Shown here in pieces: positions 25,791 to 33,913 of a stretch of 64,000 bases of DNA; position 1 is the stretch's first letter; every line of letters begins with the position of its first letter. The position numbers and the translations under genes were made by a program. The stretch is taken from NCBI RefSeq assembly GCF_003611695.1, contig NZ_RAWE01000015.1, positions 1 through 64,000 on the forward strand, written 5' to 3'. Below the pieces are notes generated by a model. The model had not been told where the DNA came from and did no database searches. It worked only from the letters and a program-made list of their open reading frames with translations. Origin of the DNA: Corallococcus carmarthensis. Lineage in GTDB: Bacteria > Myxococcota > Myxococcia > Myxococcales > Myxococcaceae.

Positions 25791-26627
25791 ATGACAGACA
25801 CAGGTAGCAGCAGATGGCCGAGGAAAAGGTGGGGGGGGCCCCTGCTCGCCCTCCTCCTGGGAACGACCCCCCTGCTCGGGGGCGCGCAGCAGGCGAAAGC
25901 ACCTACCGAGTCCACCGAGCCCGCCGCTCAAGTCGACCCCCAGGCGCGGCGCATCCTGCGCCAGATGAGCGACTTCCTGTCCGCGCAGCGTGAGTTCACC
26001 GTCCGCACCGAGGGGACGCTCGATGAAGTGCTCGGCTCGGGGCAGAAGGTCCAGATGCAGCGCTCGGGCGACGTGCGCCTGCAGCGGCCCAACCGGCTCC
26101 GCGTGGACCGCACCGGAGACCTGGCCAAACTTCACCTCTTCTACGACGGCCGGCAGTTCACCCTGCATGGCGAGCGCGCCAACGCCTATGCGACGACGCC
26201 AGCCCCCTCCACCCTGGATGCAACGATGGACATGGCCTCGCACCAGCTCGGATTGGATACGCCCGGGGCGGACCTCCTCGTCAGCAACCCCTACGCCGCC
26301 CTCACCGAGGACGTGTGCTCCGGGAGCTATCTCGGCCGCTCCATGGTGAACGGCGTGCCCGTGCACCACCTGGCGTTCCGCAACAGCGACGGTGTGGACT
26401 GGGAGTTGTGGGTCGAGGACGGCCCCCGGCCCCTGCCACGCAAGTACGTCATCACCTCCCGGGACCTGCCGGGATCGCCGCAGTACTCGGTGAGCCTGTC
26501 CGAATGGAACCTGGCGCCCCAGCTCACCCAGGAGCAGTTCCAGTTCACTCCCCCACGCGATGCAGTGCGCGTGTCGTTCGTCGCACCGGACTCGCAGGGC
26601 GGGGCGCAGCAAGGAGGCTCGAAATGA
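25791..26627 (+). CDS. DUF2092-like exported protein
   Basis: A 278-residue exported protein. The N-terminal stretch has a basic start and a hydrophobic LLALLLGTTPLLGG signal followed by an Ala/Gln cleavage region. The body resembles the DUF2092 family of periplasmic proteins: RRILRQMSDFLSAQREFTVR, then QMQRSGDVRLQRPNRLRVD, HLFYDGRQFTLHGERANAYA and the closing WNLAPQLTQEQFQFTPPRDA. The fold is related to LolA-type lipid-binding half barrels, so handling of lipid is possible. ATG 25791 has AGGAGGT upstream; the earlier in-frame ATG 25680 would add a non-signal leader. It overlaps the next gene by four bases. Confidence 0.75.
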   Translation: MTDTGSSRWPRKRWGGPLLALLLGTTPLLGGAQQAKAPTESTEPAAQVDPQARRILRQMSDFLSAQREFTVRTEGTLDEVLGSGQKVQMQRSGDVRLQRPNRLRVDRTGDLAKLHLFYDGRQFTLHGERANAYATTPAPSTLDATMDMASHQLGLDTPGADLLVSNPYAALTEDVCSGSYLGRSMVNGVPVHHLAFRNSDGVDWELWVEDGPRPLPRKYVITSRDLPGSPQYSVSLSEWNLAPQLTQEQFQFTPPRDAVRVSFVAPDSQGGAQQGGSK

Positions 26628-26968
26628 GGTTGCACGGGCGCAGGCCCCGCCAGCGGGCGGCGGCGATGTTGCTGGGGCTCTTCTTCCTGGGAGAGATGCT
26701 CCCGGAGGTGGCCCTGGCCCAGAATTACGGCACGTCGCGCCGGGTGGCGCGGCGCACCTCGCGACGCACGGCCACCCGTCATGACGCCTATTACGGCGGC
26801 ACGAGCACGGCCGTGGTGGCGGCGGTGCCGGCGGGCGCGCAAACCGTCACGGCGCTCCCCGCGGGCTGCGTGGCCTCGGCGGTGAGCGGCATCACCTACC
26901 AGCAGTGCGGCGGCGTCCGCTACCGCCCCTACTACCAGGGGGAGAGCCTCGTCTACGTCGCCGAGTAG
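26624..26968 (+). CDS. Small exported Tyr/Gly-rich protein, operon partner of the DUF2092-like gene
   Basis: A 114-residue protein with a signal peptide ending near VALAQ33 and a mature part made of an Arg/Thr basic segment and the pattern AVPAGAQTVTALPAGCVASA followed by YQQCGGVRYRPYYQGESLVY. Small outer-membrane or periplasmic proteins with this GGxxYRPYYxGxxxxYVV ending are common next to DUF2092-type genes. ATG 26624 overlaps the preceding stop (ATGA), and AGGAGG precedes it inside the upstream gene. Two cysteines could form one disulphide. A nested hairpin follows the gene. Confidence 0.65.
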   Translation: MRLHGRRPRQRAAAMLLGLFFLGEMLPEVALAQNYGTSRRVARRTSRRTATRHDAYYGGTSTAVVAAVPAGAQTVTALPAGCVASAVSGITYQQCGGVRYRPYYQGESLVYVAE

Positions 26969-26977
26969 TCCCGGCGT

Positions 26978-27036
26978 TCAGGTGAGCACGCGGCCCGGGG
27001 GCTCCTCTTCGCGCCCCCCGGCCAAGCTGAACCTGA
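26978..27036 (+). terminator. Nested hairpin after the DUF2092-like operon
   Basis: An outer stem TCAGGT (26978-26983) with ACCTGA (27031-27036) encloses CCGGGGG (26995-27001) pairing with CCCCCGG (27015-27021). It starts nine bases after the stop and has no T-run. Confidence 0.45.
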
Positions 27037-27188
27037 CGCGCAAGGGACTCCAGCGCTTCGTTCCATTCTGGCAACAATGAAGTGTCCGGTCGCAGTCTGG
27101 TTGCGACAGGGCAACAACGGCATCTTGCGTTCCAGACCCCGGAGCCGCGCGGAACCAAGTTCGCGCCGCCCGCTGGAAGGAACGCACC

Positions 27189-27755
27189 ATGAAGACCCTG
27201 ACGCCGTCCTGGAAGTCCTCCTCCGTCCTCCGCACCGCCACCGCCTGGCTGGCCCTGGGACTGGGGGGCCCCATCGCCTGCTCCAGCGCGGAGGAGGAGC
27301 TGGAGCGCTACCAGCAGGAGGAAACGCAGGAGGCCGCGCACCTGGCCACGTTCGACACGCTGGACTTCGACGTGTTCACCCACCAGGACTGGGGCCGGCT
27401 CCAGCACAGCCACGCGCAGGACGTCATCGTCCACTGGCCGGACGGCCATCAGACGCAGGGCATCGACGTGCACATCGCGGACCTGAAGGCGATGTTCGTC
27501 TACGCGCCGGACACCCGCATCGAGGTGCACCCCATCAAGCTGGGCTCCGGCGAGTGGACCAGCGTCGTCGGCATCATGGAGGGCACCTTCACCCAGCCCA
27601 TGCCTCTGCCGGACGGCTCCTCCATCGCCCCCACCGGCAAGTCCTTCAAGCTGATCATGAACACCGTCAGCCACTGGAAGGACGGCGTCATGACCGAGGA
27701 GTACCTCTTCTGGGACAACCAGTCGTACATGCAGCAGATCGGCCTGGCCCCCTGA
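27189..27755 (+). CDS. SnoaL-like (NTF2-fold) lipoprotein
   Basis: A 188-residue lipoprotein with lipobox GPIAC31. The mature part has the NTF2/SnoaL layout: a long N-terminal helix pair (residues 38-72, TFDTLDFDVFTHQDWGRLQH), then DVIVHWPDGHQTQGIDVHIA, a curved sheet closing VGIMEGTFTQPMPLPDG and KLIMNTVSHWKDGVMTEEYL. SnoaL-like proteins bind small hydrophobic molecules; in known cyclases an Asp/His pair acts, and here HWPDGH could supply it. Ligand and role are unknown. GGAAGGAACG precedes ATG 27189. The downstream neighbour is convergent, 23 bases away. Confidence 0.7.
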   Translation: MKTLTPSWKSSSVLRTATAWLALGLGGPIACSSAEEELERYQQEETQEAAHLATFDTLDFDVFTHQDWGRLQHSHAQDVIVHWPDGHQTQGIDVHIADLKAMFVYAPDTRIEVHPIKLGSGEWTSVVGIMEGTFTQPMPLPDGSSIAPTGKSFKLIMNTVSHWKDGVMTEEYLFWDNQSYMQQIGLAP

Positions 27756-27778
27756 CGCGCTGACCGGGCGAAGCCGCC

Positions 27779-27982
27779 TCAATAGAGGCAGAAGCACTCG
27801 CCATACATGCACTTGTCGCTGGGCCGGCGCTGCGTCACCCAACAGCTCAGGTCGCACACAACCGAGTCGCATGGCAGCGAGGCGGTGTCGAACAGGAACA
27901 CGTACACCAGCAGTCCCCCCAACACCAAGGCAACGCCGGCGGCGATGAAGAGCATGGCCCTCGCCGCCTTCTTTCGTGTCAT
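27779..27982 (-). CDS. Small membrane protein with exoplasmic cysteines
   Basis: A 67-residue protein with one strong transmembrane helix (residues 9-31: MLFIAAGVALVLGGLLVYVF) after a basic start, then a short periplasmic tail with six cysteines (LPCDSVVCDLSCW, CMYGECFC). The tail could be disulphide-bonded or metal-binding. No family recognised. It is convergent with the SnoaL-like gene and divergent from a secreted Cys-rich lipoprotein. Confidence 0.55.
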   Translation of the reverse strand: MTRKKAARAMLFIAAGVALVLGGLLVYVFLFDTASLPCDSVVCDLSCWVTQRRPSDKCMYGECFCLY

Positions 27983-28147
27983 GCGATCCAGCTCCCCTCC
28001 ATGGGTGTGGCGGGACGGTAACGCCTCCGCGCGCCACTTCGGTGGAATTCCGGGGTGGAGCCGCAGTCACGCCCTGGGCCCTGCTCCACGGGGGTTCCCC
28101 CGTGATAGGGTTTGAAGTCCACCCGAAGGACTCCCAGGGATTTCCCC

Positions 28148-28540
28148 ATGAAGCTTTCTCTTGCAGCGATGGTGACGTTGGTCGGCCTTTCCCTCCTGGG
28201 GTGCGGAGGCCCGGCCCTTGAAGACACGATGGGCCCCGAGGCCGAAGCGCGGACGGTGTCCCAGTTCGGCACCTGTACGGCGACCTGCGCCGGGGGATCG
28301 TCGGTCTCCTGTACGGGCACCACCTGCTCGTCGACCGACAACCAGGGCGTGACGTGCGACGGAGTGTTCAAAGGGTGCGCGTCCTCGTGCGGCGGACTGC
28401 CGTCGTGCAACCTGTACTCGAACCAGAAGTGCACGACCCCGAACGCGACCAAGGCCTGCTGCAACCCCACGACCCAGAGGCCGGACTCGCTGCTGTGCTC
28501 GGGCTCGGTGACCTCGGGCTACCGCTGGCTCTATTACTAG
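28148..28540 (+). CDS. Small cysteine-rich lipoprotein
   Basis: A 130-residue lipoprotein: signal with lipobox LLGC19, then an acidic linker and a disulphide-rich body with about 13 further Cys residues in a repeated CTxTCxGGSS / CxGTTC / CASSCGG / CCNPTTQRPD pattern. No catalytic motif. Small secreted Cys-rich lipoproteins are abundant in myxobacteria and their roles are unknown. I used ATG 28148, which opens the signal; an upstream ATG at 28112 gives a basic non-signal leader. A perfect hairpin follows the stop. Confidence 0.65.
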   Translation: MKLSLAAMVTLVGLSLLGCGGPALEDTMGPEAEARTVSQFGTCTATCAGGSSVSCTGTTCSSTDNQGVTCDGVFKGCASSCGGLPSCNLYSNQKCTTPNATKACCNPTTQRPDSLLCSGSVTSGYRWLYY

Positions 28541-28558
28541 CGCCGCCTCAAGCCTCGG

Positions 28559-28582
28559 GTCCTCCCTGAATCAAGGGAGGAC
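28559..28582. terminator. Perfect hairpin between convergent genes
   Basis: GTCCTCCCT (28559-28567) pairs perfectly with AGGGAGGAC (28574-28582), with a 6-base loop. It overlaps the final codons of the tandem hydrolase gene on the minus strand and lies 18 bases after the Cys-rich lipoprotein stop. It could end transcripts from both sides; there is no T-run. Confidence 0.5.
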
Positions 28583-30352
28583 GCCGTGCTGGCGGTACCA
28601 CGTCCTCACGCGCGAGAGCATCGTGGTGTCGAAGGGAATCTGGTCATGCGTGTAGCCCGCATAGACATACAGCGCGTTGGGCGTTCCGTTCGCGGCGAGG
28701 ATGGACTTCAGCGTCTGGTCCTGGGAGAGGGGAACCACCGTGTCCGCGTCTCCATGGTGGAGCTGGTACGGCGTGGTGATGTTCCCAGCCGCGTCCGGCC
28801 GCGTGGAGTTGGGCCCCGCGCTCACCCCTCCCGCCGTGTGTGACGCGGCCCGGAAGTCCGCCGGGTGGGTCCCCAGCAACTGGCCCGTGACGAAGCCGCC
28901 CATGCTGTGGCCGTGCGCGGCCACCCGGGTGAAGTCGACGTTGCCCACGCAGGACAGCAGATCGCGCGCCTTGTGCGCCCGCAGCACGTTCTCCTCGGAG
29001 GCGCCCTCGTCCCCCTCGGGCAGGGTGCCCGCGGCGTCGGCCGCGTGCGTGTACGTCGTGCCCATGGCCACCAGTCCCCAGCCCACCATCGTCCGGGCCA
29101 CGTTCGCCGAGTAGCCCCGCGCCGTGCCGCCCTTGCCGTGGCTGATCACCACCGCCGGGAAGGGCCCCGTCCCCGTCGCCGGCTTGAACACGATGCCCTT
29201 GAGCACGTAGTGCACGCCCTGGTCCACGGAGTCATAGGTCCAGGTCGCGCCCGTGCTGGCCGCCGGATTGCCGGCGACCTGGAACCTCGAACACACCGCC
29301 TCCGGCGTCGAGGGCGCGACCGCGGGCTTCAGCACCGCGTCCAGGAAGCCAGCGGTGGCGTCCTGCACCGGCGTGCTCACCCACCCTGCCCCGCCGTGGC
29401 CCGCGCCCACCACGTCACGCTGGACGACGCAGCGGCCCGCGGTCTCCATGGCGGACGCCAGCAGCAGGCTCTGCTCTCCAGGGACGGTGCAGTCCTGGTC
29501 CCCGTGCAGGACGAGCATGGGCGGATCCCCAGCGCCCACGTGGGTGACCGGACTGGCCAGCGCCACCGCCCCCTGGCAGCTGGCGTCTCCCACCGTGCAG
29601 CCTACGAGCTGGCTCTCCGGCGAGTCCGGTTGGCTGTGCCGCGCCGAGCCCGGGCCACAGCCTCGCGCCAGGAGCTGCGAGTCCATCCGCGCGAAGTCCG
29701 TGGGGCCGTACCAGTCCACCACCGCCTGCACCGCGCTGGACACGCCCGCATTGCCCTGCAATGGGTCTTCCAGCCCCGCGACGCCGCGGCTCGTTCCCGC
29801 CAGTGCCGCCAGGTGGCCGCCAGCCGAGCTGCCAAATGCGGCGAAGCGCGACGGGTCCAGGCCGTGGGCCGCCGCGTTGGCGCGCAGGAACCGGATGGCC
29901 GCCTTCACGTCGTGGAGCTGCGCCGGGAACACCGCGACGTCACTCAGCCGGTAGTCGATGGACGCCACCGCGTAGCCCCGGCACACCAGCCGCCGGGCCT
30001 GATTCACGTCCAGCCGCGACCCTCCGAGCCAGCCGCCGCCGTGGATCCACACCACCGTCGGGAACGGGCCGCTGCCTGTCGCCGGCCGGTACAGGTCCAG
30101 TTGGTGCCCCTCACCGCTGGCATACGTCAACGTCAGCGGGGTCGCCGTGGCGTCGGCGCAGGTGGACGCGGTCGTCCCGTCCGGCACCAGCGGCCCGCCA
30201 GGCAGCCCCGCCGGACAGGCCGAGGCCAGCCCGCGCGCGGAGGCCGCCGGGGCCGGAACCTCCACGTCCGAGCCACCTCCACACCCCGTGAGCCACGCCG
30301 CCACCACGCCGAAACCCCACGCGAAAACCCTCTGGGTACGCCCTGCCTTCAT
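28571..30352 (-). CDS. Lipoprotein with two tandem alpha/beta hydrolase domains
   Basis: A 593-residue lipoprotein (lipobox LTGC24) made of two hydrolases. The first (about residues 70-320) has oxyanion motif HGGGW (104-108), nucleophile Ser176 in FGSSAGGHLAAL, and a closing GAGHGGAGW His, as in feruloyl-esterase/BD-FAE-type carboxylesterases. The second (about 350-590) resembles dienelactone hydrolases / chlorophyllase-like esterases: VISHGKGG, then HGHSMGGFVTGQL as nucleophile elbow, HGDADTVVPLSQ for the Asp and YTHDQ for the His. Both carry an intact triad in sequence. It would hydrolyse esters at the cell surface; substrate unknown. ATG 30352 begins the signal peptide. Confidence 0.8.
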   Translation of the reverse strand: MKAGRTQRVFAWGFGVVAAWLTGCGGGSDVEVPAPAASARGLASACPAGLPGGPLVPDGTTASTCADATATPLTLTYASGEGHQLDLYRPATGSGPFPTVVWIHGGGWLGGSRLDVNQARRLVCRGYAVASIDYRLSDVAVFPAQLHDVKAAIRFLRANAAAHGLDPSRFAAFGSSAGGHLAALAGTSRGVAGLEDPLQGNAGVSSAVQAVVDWYGPTDFARMDSQLLARGCGPGSARHSQPDSPESQLVGCTVGDASCQGAVALASPVTHVGAGDPPMLVLHGDQDCTVPGEQSLLLASAMETAGRCVVQRDVVGAGHGGAGWVSTPVQDATAGFLDAVLKPAVAPSTPEAVCSRFQVAGNPAASTGATWTYDSVDQGVHYVLKGIVFKPATGTGPFPAVVISHGKGGTARGYSANVARTMVGWGLVAMGTTYTHAADAAGTLPEGDEGASEENVLRAHKARDLLSCVGNVDFTRVAAHGHSMGGFVTGQLLGTHPADFRAASHTAGGVSAGPNSTRPDAAGNITTPYQLHHGDADTVVPLSQDQTLKSILAANGTPNALYVYAGYTHDQIPFDTTMLSRVRTWYRQHGVLP

Positions 30353-30496
30353 GCCGTCGCCTCCGTGCGGGGCCGAGCCGGTAGGACGACAGCCGGCTCG
30401 CCACGCGTTTCAGGCCTCACGCAAAATGCGTGAAATCCATGAATAGGAGCAACACCCGGCACGGCGGGAAGTTGCGGGGCAGCGCCTCAAGCCACC

Positions 30497-30524
30497 GCCG
30501 GCCCGTCCCAGGGAACGGACCGGC
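30497..30524 (-). terminator. Hairpin after the carbonic anhydrase gene
   Basis: An imperfect GC stem (30497-30509 with 30511-30524, one G-T-like mismatch and one bulge) lies 15 bases past the minus-strand stop of the carbonic anhydrase gene. No T-run follows. Confidence 0.35.
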
Positions 30525-30538
30525 GCCAGGCCTGGCCC

Positions 30539-31357
30539 TCAGCGCCCGGAGTGCACGCTGACGGTGCGCCCGTTCAGCGGCTGCAGGGGGCGGTTGTTCG
30601 GGTTGAGGTGCGGCAGCCGCTCGAACGCGGCGATCTGCGCGTCGGACATCTGGATGGGCTGCTTCATCACGTACCACTGGAGCCCCTGGGTGCACGGGGG
30701 CGTGGTGAGTGAACCCGCGTACTGGAAGAACGCCTTGTCGTGCGGCAGCAGCGCGCTCGCGTTGAGCAGCGCCCCCGCGGGCGCGCTCTCCTCCCCCATG
30801 TGCCGAGGCAGGTTCCGGAAGGCCGTGAACAGCGCCGCGTTCACCGCGCCTTCCTCGATGAGGACCCCGACGACCAGGGCGGGCGTTCCGTTCGCGTCCG
30901 TGTGCACCAGGTGCAGTTCCAGCGGGTACTCCACGCCGTCCTTCGTGTGCTCGCTGGGCGTGTGGAAGTGGAACTGCGCCAGCTTGTACTCGTTGGCGCC
31001 CACCCGGACGGTGCTGCCGCTGTCGTAGGTGAACTGCACCGTGTGCCCCGTGTTGAGCATGCGCACGCGGCTGGTGGCGTAGTGGAAGCTGGGAGCGTCC
31101 AGGTGCGGGTGGGCGGCCCCCGCCGTCACCAGCGCGATGGGCGACTGCGCCACGCCCTGCGCGCAGACCGCGTCGCCCGGCAGCTCGCCCCAGTGCTCCG
31201 GGCTCAGGGTCTGGTCGTAGCCCCAGTGCGCCTCATCGCTGCTCGTCGCGATGGAGGCGCGGGCCCCCTCGTCGGCGAAGGCACTCGGGGCAAGCAACAG
31301 GGAGGACAGCAGCGCGCCCCGAAGGGCACGCACGGAGTCGGTGCGGGAGAGCAACAT
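30539..31357 (-). CDS. Periplasmic alpha-carbonic anhydrase
   Basis: A 272-residue exported alpha-class carbonic anhydrase, which interconverts CO2 and bicarbonate. The signal peptide ends near SAFADEG (cleavage around residue 29). The family motifs are complete: GDAVCAQGVAQSPIALV, then the zinc ligands His130, His132 (QFHFHTPSEH) and His149 (ELHLVH), with Glu136 in SEH as second-shell gatekeeper. YAGSLTTPPCTQGLQWYVMK and NNRPLQPLNGRTV close the fold. Two Cys residues, C65 and one in PPC, are placed to form the usual disulphide. ATG 31357 opens the signal; an upstream in-frame ATG adds no signal character. Confidence 0.92.
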   Translation of the reverse strand: MLLSRTDSVRALRGALLSSLLLAPSAFADEGARASIATSSDEAHWGYDQTLSPEHWGELPGDAVCAQGVAQSPIALVTAGAAHPHLDAPSFHYATSRVRMLNTGHTVQFTYDSGSTVRVGANEYKLAQFHFHTPSEHTKDGVEYPLELHLVHTDANGTPALVVGVLIEEGAVNAALFTAFRNLPRHMGEESAPAGALLNASALLPHDKAFFQYAGSLTTPPCTQGLQWYVMKQPIQMSDAQIAAFERLPHLNPNNRPLQPLNGRTVSVHSGR

Positions 31358-31690
31358 GGGTGTGGAGTCCTTTGATGCAGGCGTCAAACGCAAGCAGGGC
31401 ATCCCTGGCATCCATCCAGGGACACCCCGCGGCTCACGCTCGGAGGGCCTCGGGCAGGGCCGGACGAACGCGGCGTACGTTGTGCCTTGAAAATTCCACA
31501 AAGTACAGATTTCTAATTATTTCTAATTAATCGGCTTTGTCACGGAGAAGCAACAACGCGACGGGCAATGGCAGACACCTCCGCCAGGAGAGCCCTCCAC
31601 CTCACGCGGACCCATTCGGCGAAGACGGAACCGGCGGCAGGGCGCGCGTGTCCAACGCGCGACTTTTTCCCGAGCAGGAGCTCACGCCTG
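31358..31690. other. Divergent intergenic region with AT-rich block
   Basis: A 333-base gap between the carbonic anhydrase gene and the doubled pilin-like gene. Around 31487-31550 the sequence turns AT-rich (AAAATTCCACAAAGTACAG and a doubled 10-mer at 31510), in contrast to the GC-rich flanks. This is the likely promoter region. I see no coding frame with normal codon use in it. Confidence 0.55.
31510..31529. repeat. Perfect tandem 10-mer TTTCTAATTA in an AT-rich promoter region
   Basis: TTTCTAATTA occurs twice in direct succession (31510-31519 and 31520-31529). The period is about one helical turn, so a protein could bind both copies on the same face. It lies about 150 bases before the carbonic anhydrase ATG and about 160 bases before the pilin-like ATG. 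It might also be a UP-like element. Confidence 0.5.
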
Positions 31691-32503
31691 ATGAAGCAGA
31701 ACCTGAAGCAGTGGCTGGCCGTGGTGTGCATGGGAGTGGCCGGGGTGTCCGCGACCGCCTGGGCGGACGTGGGGACGCCGGTGGACTGCGGCACGGTGGA
31801 GTGCGAGGCCATCCGCGAGATGCGGTCCATCTACTCGGCGGAGTTGGGGTATTTCGGGGAGTACGATGTCTTCACCCTGACCCTCGCCAGCGCCGGTTTC
31901 GCGCCCGCGGCGTGTCCGAACGGCAGCCGCGCCCCCTCACCGGGAGCGGGCTGGGTGTCCGGGTGCAATTTCTCCTACAAGGTCACGGGCATCACGCCGC
32001 ATCCGTCGCCGAGCTTCACGGCGGTGGCGCAGGGAGTGGCGGGGACGGCGTCCGCGGGCATCACGCTCCAGATTGGCACCCACCCCGTCTCCGGCCGCCT
32101 CTTCTGGCTGGAGCGCCAGGGGGTGCGCCGCTACGTGGACTCCGCGGAGTGCCAGTCGCAGCAGTCCTTCACCTGCGAGGCCCAGCTGCGGGAGGCCCGG
32201 TTCAACATGGGCTACATCCACGTGGTGGAGCAGTCGTACTTCGCGGAGAAGGACCAGTACTCCACCAACCTGACGGCGATCGGCTTCGTGCCGGAGGGCT
32301 GTCCGAATGGCACCCGCGCGTCCGTGCCGGACGCGTCCTGGGTGGGAGGCTGCCGGTTCATCTACAAGGTCACGCTGAACGGAACGACCGGCTTCACCGC
32401 CACGGCGAAGGCCGTGACGGGTGCCACGGAGGGCACCGTCCTGACCCTCACGCAGACGGGACAGACCGTCGTCACCCCGTCGTATCCGGCGTCGTGCCAG
32501 TAG
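31691..32503 (+). CDS. Exported protein with two pilin-like globular domains
   Basis: A 270-residue protein with a cleaved signal (residues 1-25, ATAWA) and no type IV pilin methylation site. The mature part is two copies of a ~115-residue domain. Copy 1: EAIREMRSIYSAELGYFGEY, then GFAPAACPNGSRAPSPG and CNFSYKVTG, and copy 2: NMGYIHVVEQSYFAEKDQYS, then GFVPEGCPNGTRASVPD and CRFIYKVTLNGTTGFTATAK. The helix plus Cys-bracketed sheet resembles the globular part of PilA/type IV pilin-like subunits, here without the hydrophobic assembly helix. The two Cys of each copy would pair. Role unknown. A convergent hairpin follows the stop. Confidence 0.6.
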   Translation: MKQNLKQWLAVVCMGVAGVSATAWADVGTPVDCGTVECEAIREMRSIYSAELGYFGEYDVFTLTLASAGFAPAACPNGSRAPSPGAGWVSGCNFSYKVTGITPHPSPSFTAVAQGVAGTASAGITLQIGTHPVSGRLFWLERQGVRRYVDSAECQSQQSFTCEAQLREARFNMGYIHVVEQSYFAEKDQYSTNLTAIGFVPEGCPNGTRASVPDASWVGGCRFIYKVTLNGTTGFTATAKAVTGATEGTVLTLTQTGQTVVTPSYPASCQ

Positions 32504-32515
32504 GCTGATGGCTCA

Positions 32516-32543
32516 GGGGCCGTGGTCGGGATGACACGGCCCC
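32516..32543. terminator. Perfect hairpin between convergent genes
   Basis: GGGGCCGTG (32516-32524) pairs perfectly with CACGGCCCC (32535-32543); the loop is 10 bases. It lies between the pilin-like gene and the convergent alpha/beta hydrolase gene and could serve both. No T-run. Confidence 0.55.
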
Positions 32544-32551
32544 GCCAGTCC

Positions 32552-33394
32552 TCAACGGCACCCGGCGGCTTCGCCGATCAGCTCCGTCACGACGTCCGGG
32601 TGGCTGATCATCGCGACGTGGGAGCTTGGGATTTCGACGTCCTGGGCGCCAGCGCGCTTGGCCATGACACGCTGGGCCTCGGGCGGGATGGTGTGGTCGT
32701 CGCTGGCGATCAGATACCAGGACGGGAGGTCCTTCCACGCGGGCGGGCCGGAGGGGTTCGCGAAGATGGCGGCGGCGGCCGGGCGTTGGCTGGCGGCGAG
32801 CACCGCCGCGTCCATCTCGGAGAGGTCGCCCGCGAAGAGCTGGCGGAAGAAGGCCGGGTCGATGTAGCCGTCGGCATCCCCGGTCGCGGCCCCGGGGAAG
32901 GGGCGCAGGACGAGGTGGTCGCCGAGCTCGGATTGGCCCCCGCCGAGCGCGTTGGCGGCCAGGAGGGTCTCTCCCTCGTCGAGCGCGTACGCGGCGACGT
33001 ACACGAGCGCCTTCACGTTCGGGTTCCCGGTGGCCGCGTTCGTGATGACCGCGCCGCCATAGGAGTGGCCGACCAGCACGACGGGGCCGGTGAGGGTGCT
33101 CAGGAAGGACCGCAGGTACTCCGCGTCCCCGGCGATGCTGCGCAAGGGGTTCGCGAACGCGTAGACCGTGTAGCCCTCATGCTGCAGGTGCGCGATCACG
33201 CCAGCCCAACCGGATGCATCCGCGAATGCGCCGTGGACGAGGACGACCGTGGGCTTGTCACAAGCGTCGGCCGGCTGCTCGTCACTGCCGGCAACGGCGT
33301 TGGGTGAAGGCGTGCAAGCCACCAGCAGTGCCCCGAGGGCGCAGAGCAGGCCCCACCGGCGCAGGTTCCGTTGCGTGAAGCGCTGAGCATCCAT
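32552..33394 (-). CDS. Alpha/beta hydrolase lipoprotein
   Basis: A 280-residue exported hydrolase with lipobox LVAC27. The core has VVLVHGAFADASGWAGVIAH (oxyanion strand), nucleophile elbow VGHSYGGAVITNA, YLIASDDHTIPPEAQRV for the acid and SSHVAMISHPDVV for the His. This arrangement fits the small salicylate-esterase / hydroxynitrile-lyase-like group of AB hydrolases, which act on small esters. The substrate is unknown. ATG 33394 starts the signal; an ATG at 33469 would add a 25-residue charged leader. The following UBP-type gene is on the same strand, 143 bases upstream. Confidence 0.8.
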   Translation of the reverse strand: MDAQRFTQRNLRRWGLLCALGALLVACTPSPNAVAGSDEQPADACDKPTVVLVHGAFADASGWAGVIAHLQHEGYTVYAFANPLRSIAGDAEYLRSFLSTLTGPVVLVGHSYGGAVITNAATGNPNVKALVYVAAYALDEGETLLAANALGGGQSELGDHLVLRPFPGAATGDADGYIDPAFFRQLFAGDLSEMDAAVLAASQRPAAAAIFANPSGPPAWKDLPSWYLIASDDHTIPPEAQRVMAKRAGAQDVEIPSSHVAMISHPDVVTELIGEAAGCR

Positions 33395-33537
33395 GGGCCC
33401 CTCCGAGGATTCGAGTCGCCCTGAGGGTGGGCGGCGTCCCTGGACGTGCCAACGCGGACCGCGGTCCAAGCCCTGGTGGGCCGGCCGCGTGTCCTCGAAT
33501 GCTCAAGAAAGGCGCGCTGGCGCCCGAGGCCTGGGGC

Positions 33538-33876
33538 CTAGGGCGCGCTCATGGGTGCCGAGTAGTGCACCGGCGGTGATTCACCTGGGAAGGTGGGGAT
33601 CCGCTCGAGGAACTGCTCGTCCACGAAGCACCAGGCCCAGTCCTCCCCGGGCTCGAACGACTTCATGACCGGGTGGGCGCTGGCGTGGAAGTGCTGGGTC
33701 GCGTGACGTGACGGCGAGTCGTCGCAGCAGCCCACGTGCCCGCAGGACAGGCACATCCGGAGGTGGAGCCAGTCCCCTCCGTCCTTCAGACACTCCACGC
33801 ATCCGTGGCCGCTGGGATGGACGGGAGCCGTCCGGCGATGCTCGGTCGCTTCCAGGTGGGAACAGACCTTCTTCAT
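33538..33876 (-). CDS. UBP-type zinc finger protein
   Basis: A 112-residue protein that is almost only a UBP-type (ZnF-UBP) zinc finger. Likely ligands include Cys5 and His7, Cys26-Cys29, Cys42-Cys45, Cys50-Cys51, His58, His62, His64 and His68, spaced as in bacterial versions of the domain (CVECLKDGGDWLHLRMCLSC, HVGCCDDSPSRHATQHFHAS, HPVMKSFEPGEDWAWCF). In eukaryotes this fold binds the free C-terminal Gly-Gly of ubiquitin; bacterial copies are of unknown function. ATG 33876 lies 37 bases after the stop of the cNMP/FAD oxidoreductase gene, on the same strand, so the two are probably one operon. Confidence 0.85.
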   Translation of the reverse strand: MKKVCSHLEATEHRRTAPVHPSGHGCVECLKDGGDWLHLRMCLSCGHVGCCDDSPSRHATQHFHASAHPVMKSFEPGEDWAWCFVDEQFLERIPTFPGESPPVHYSAPMSAP

Positions 33877-33913
33877 GGCTCGCGCTCCGTGTTGGGCCAT
33901 CTGTCCGATGGCT

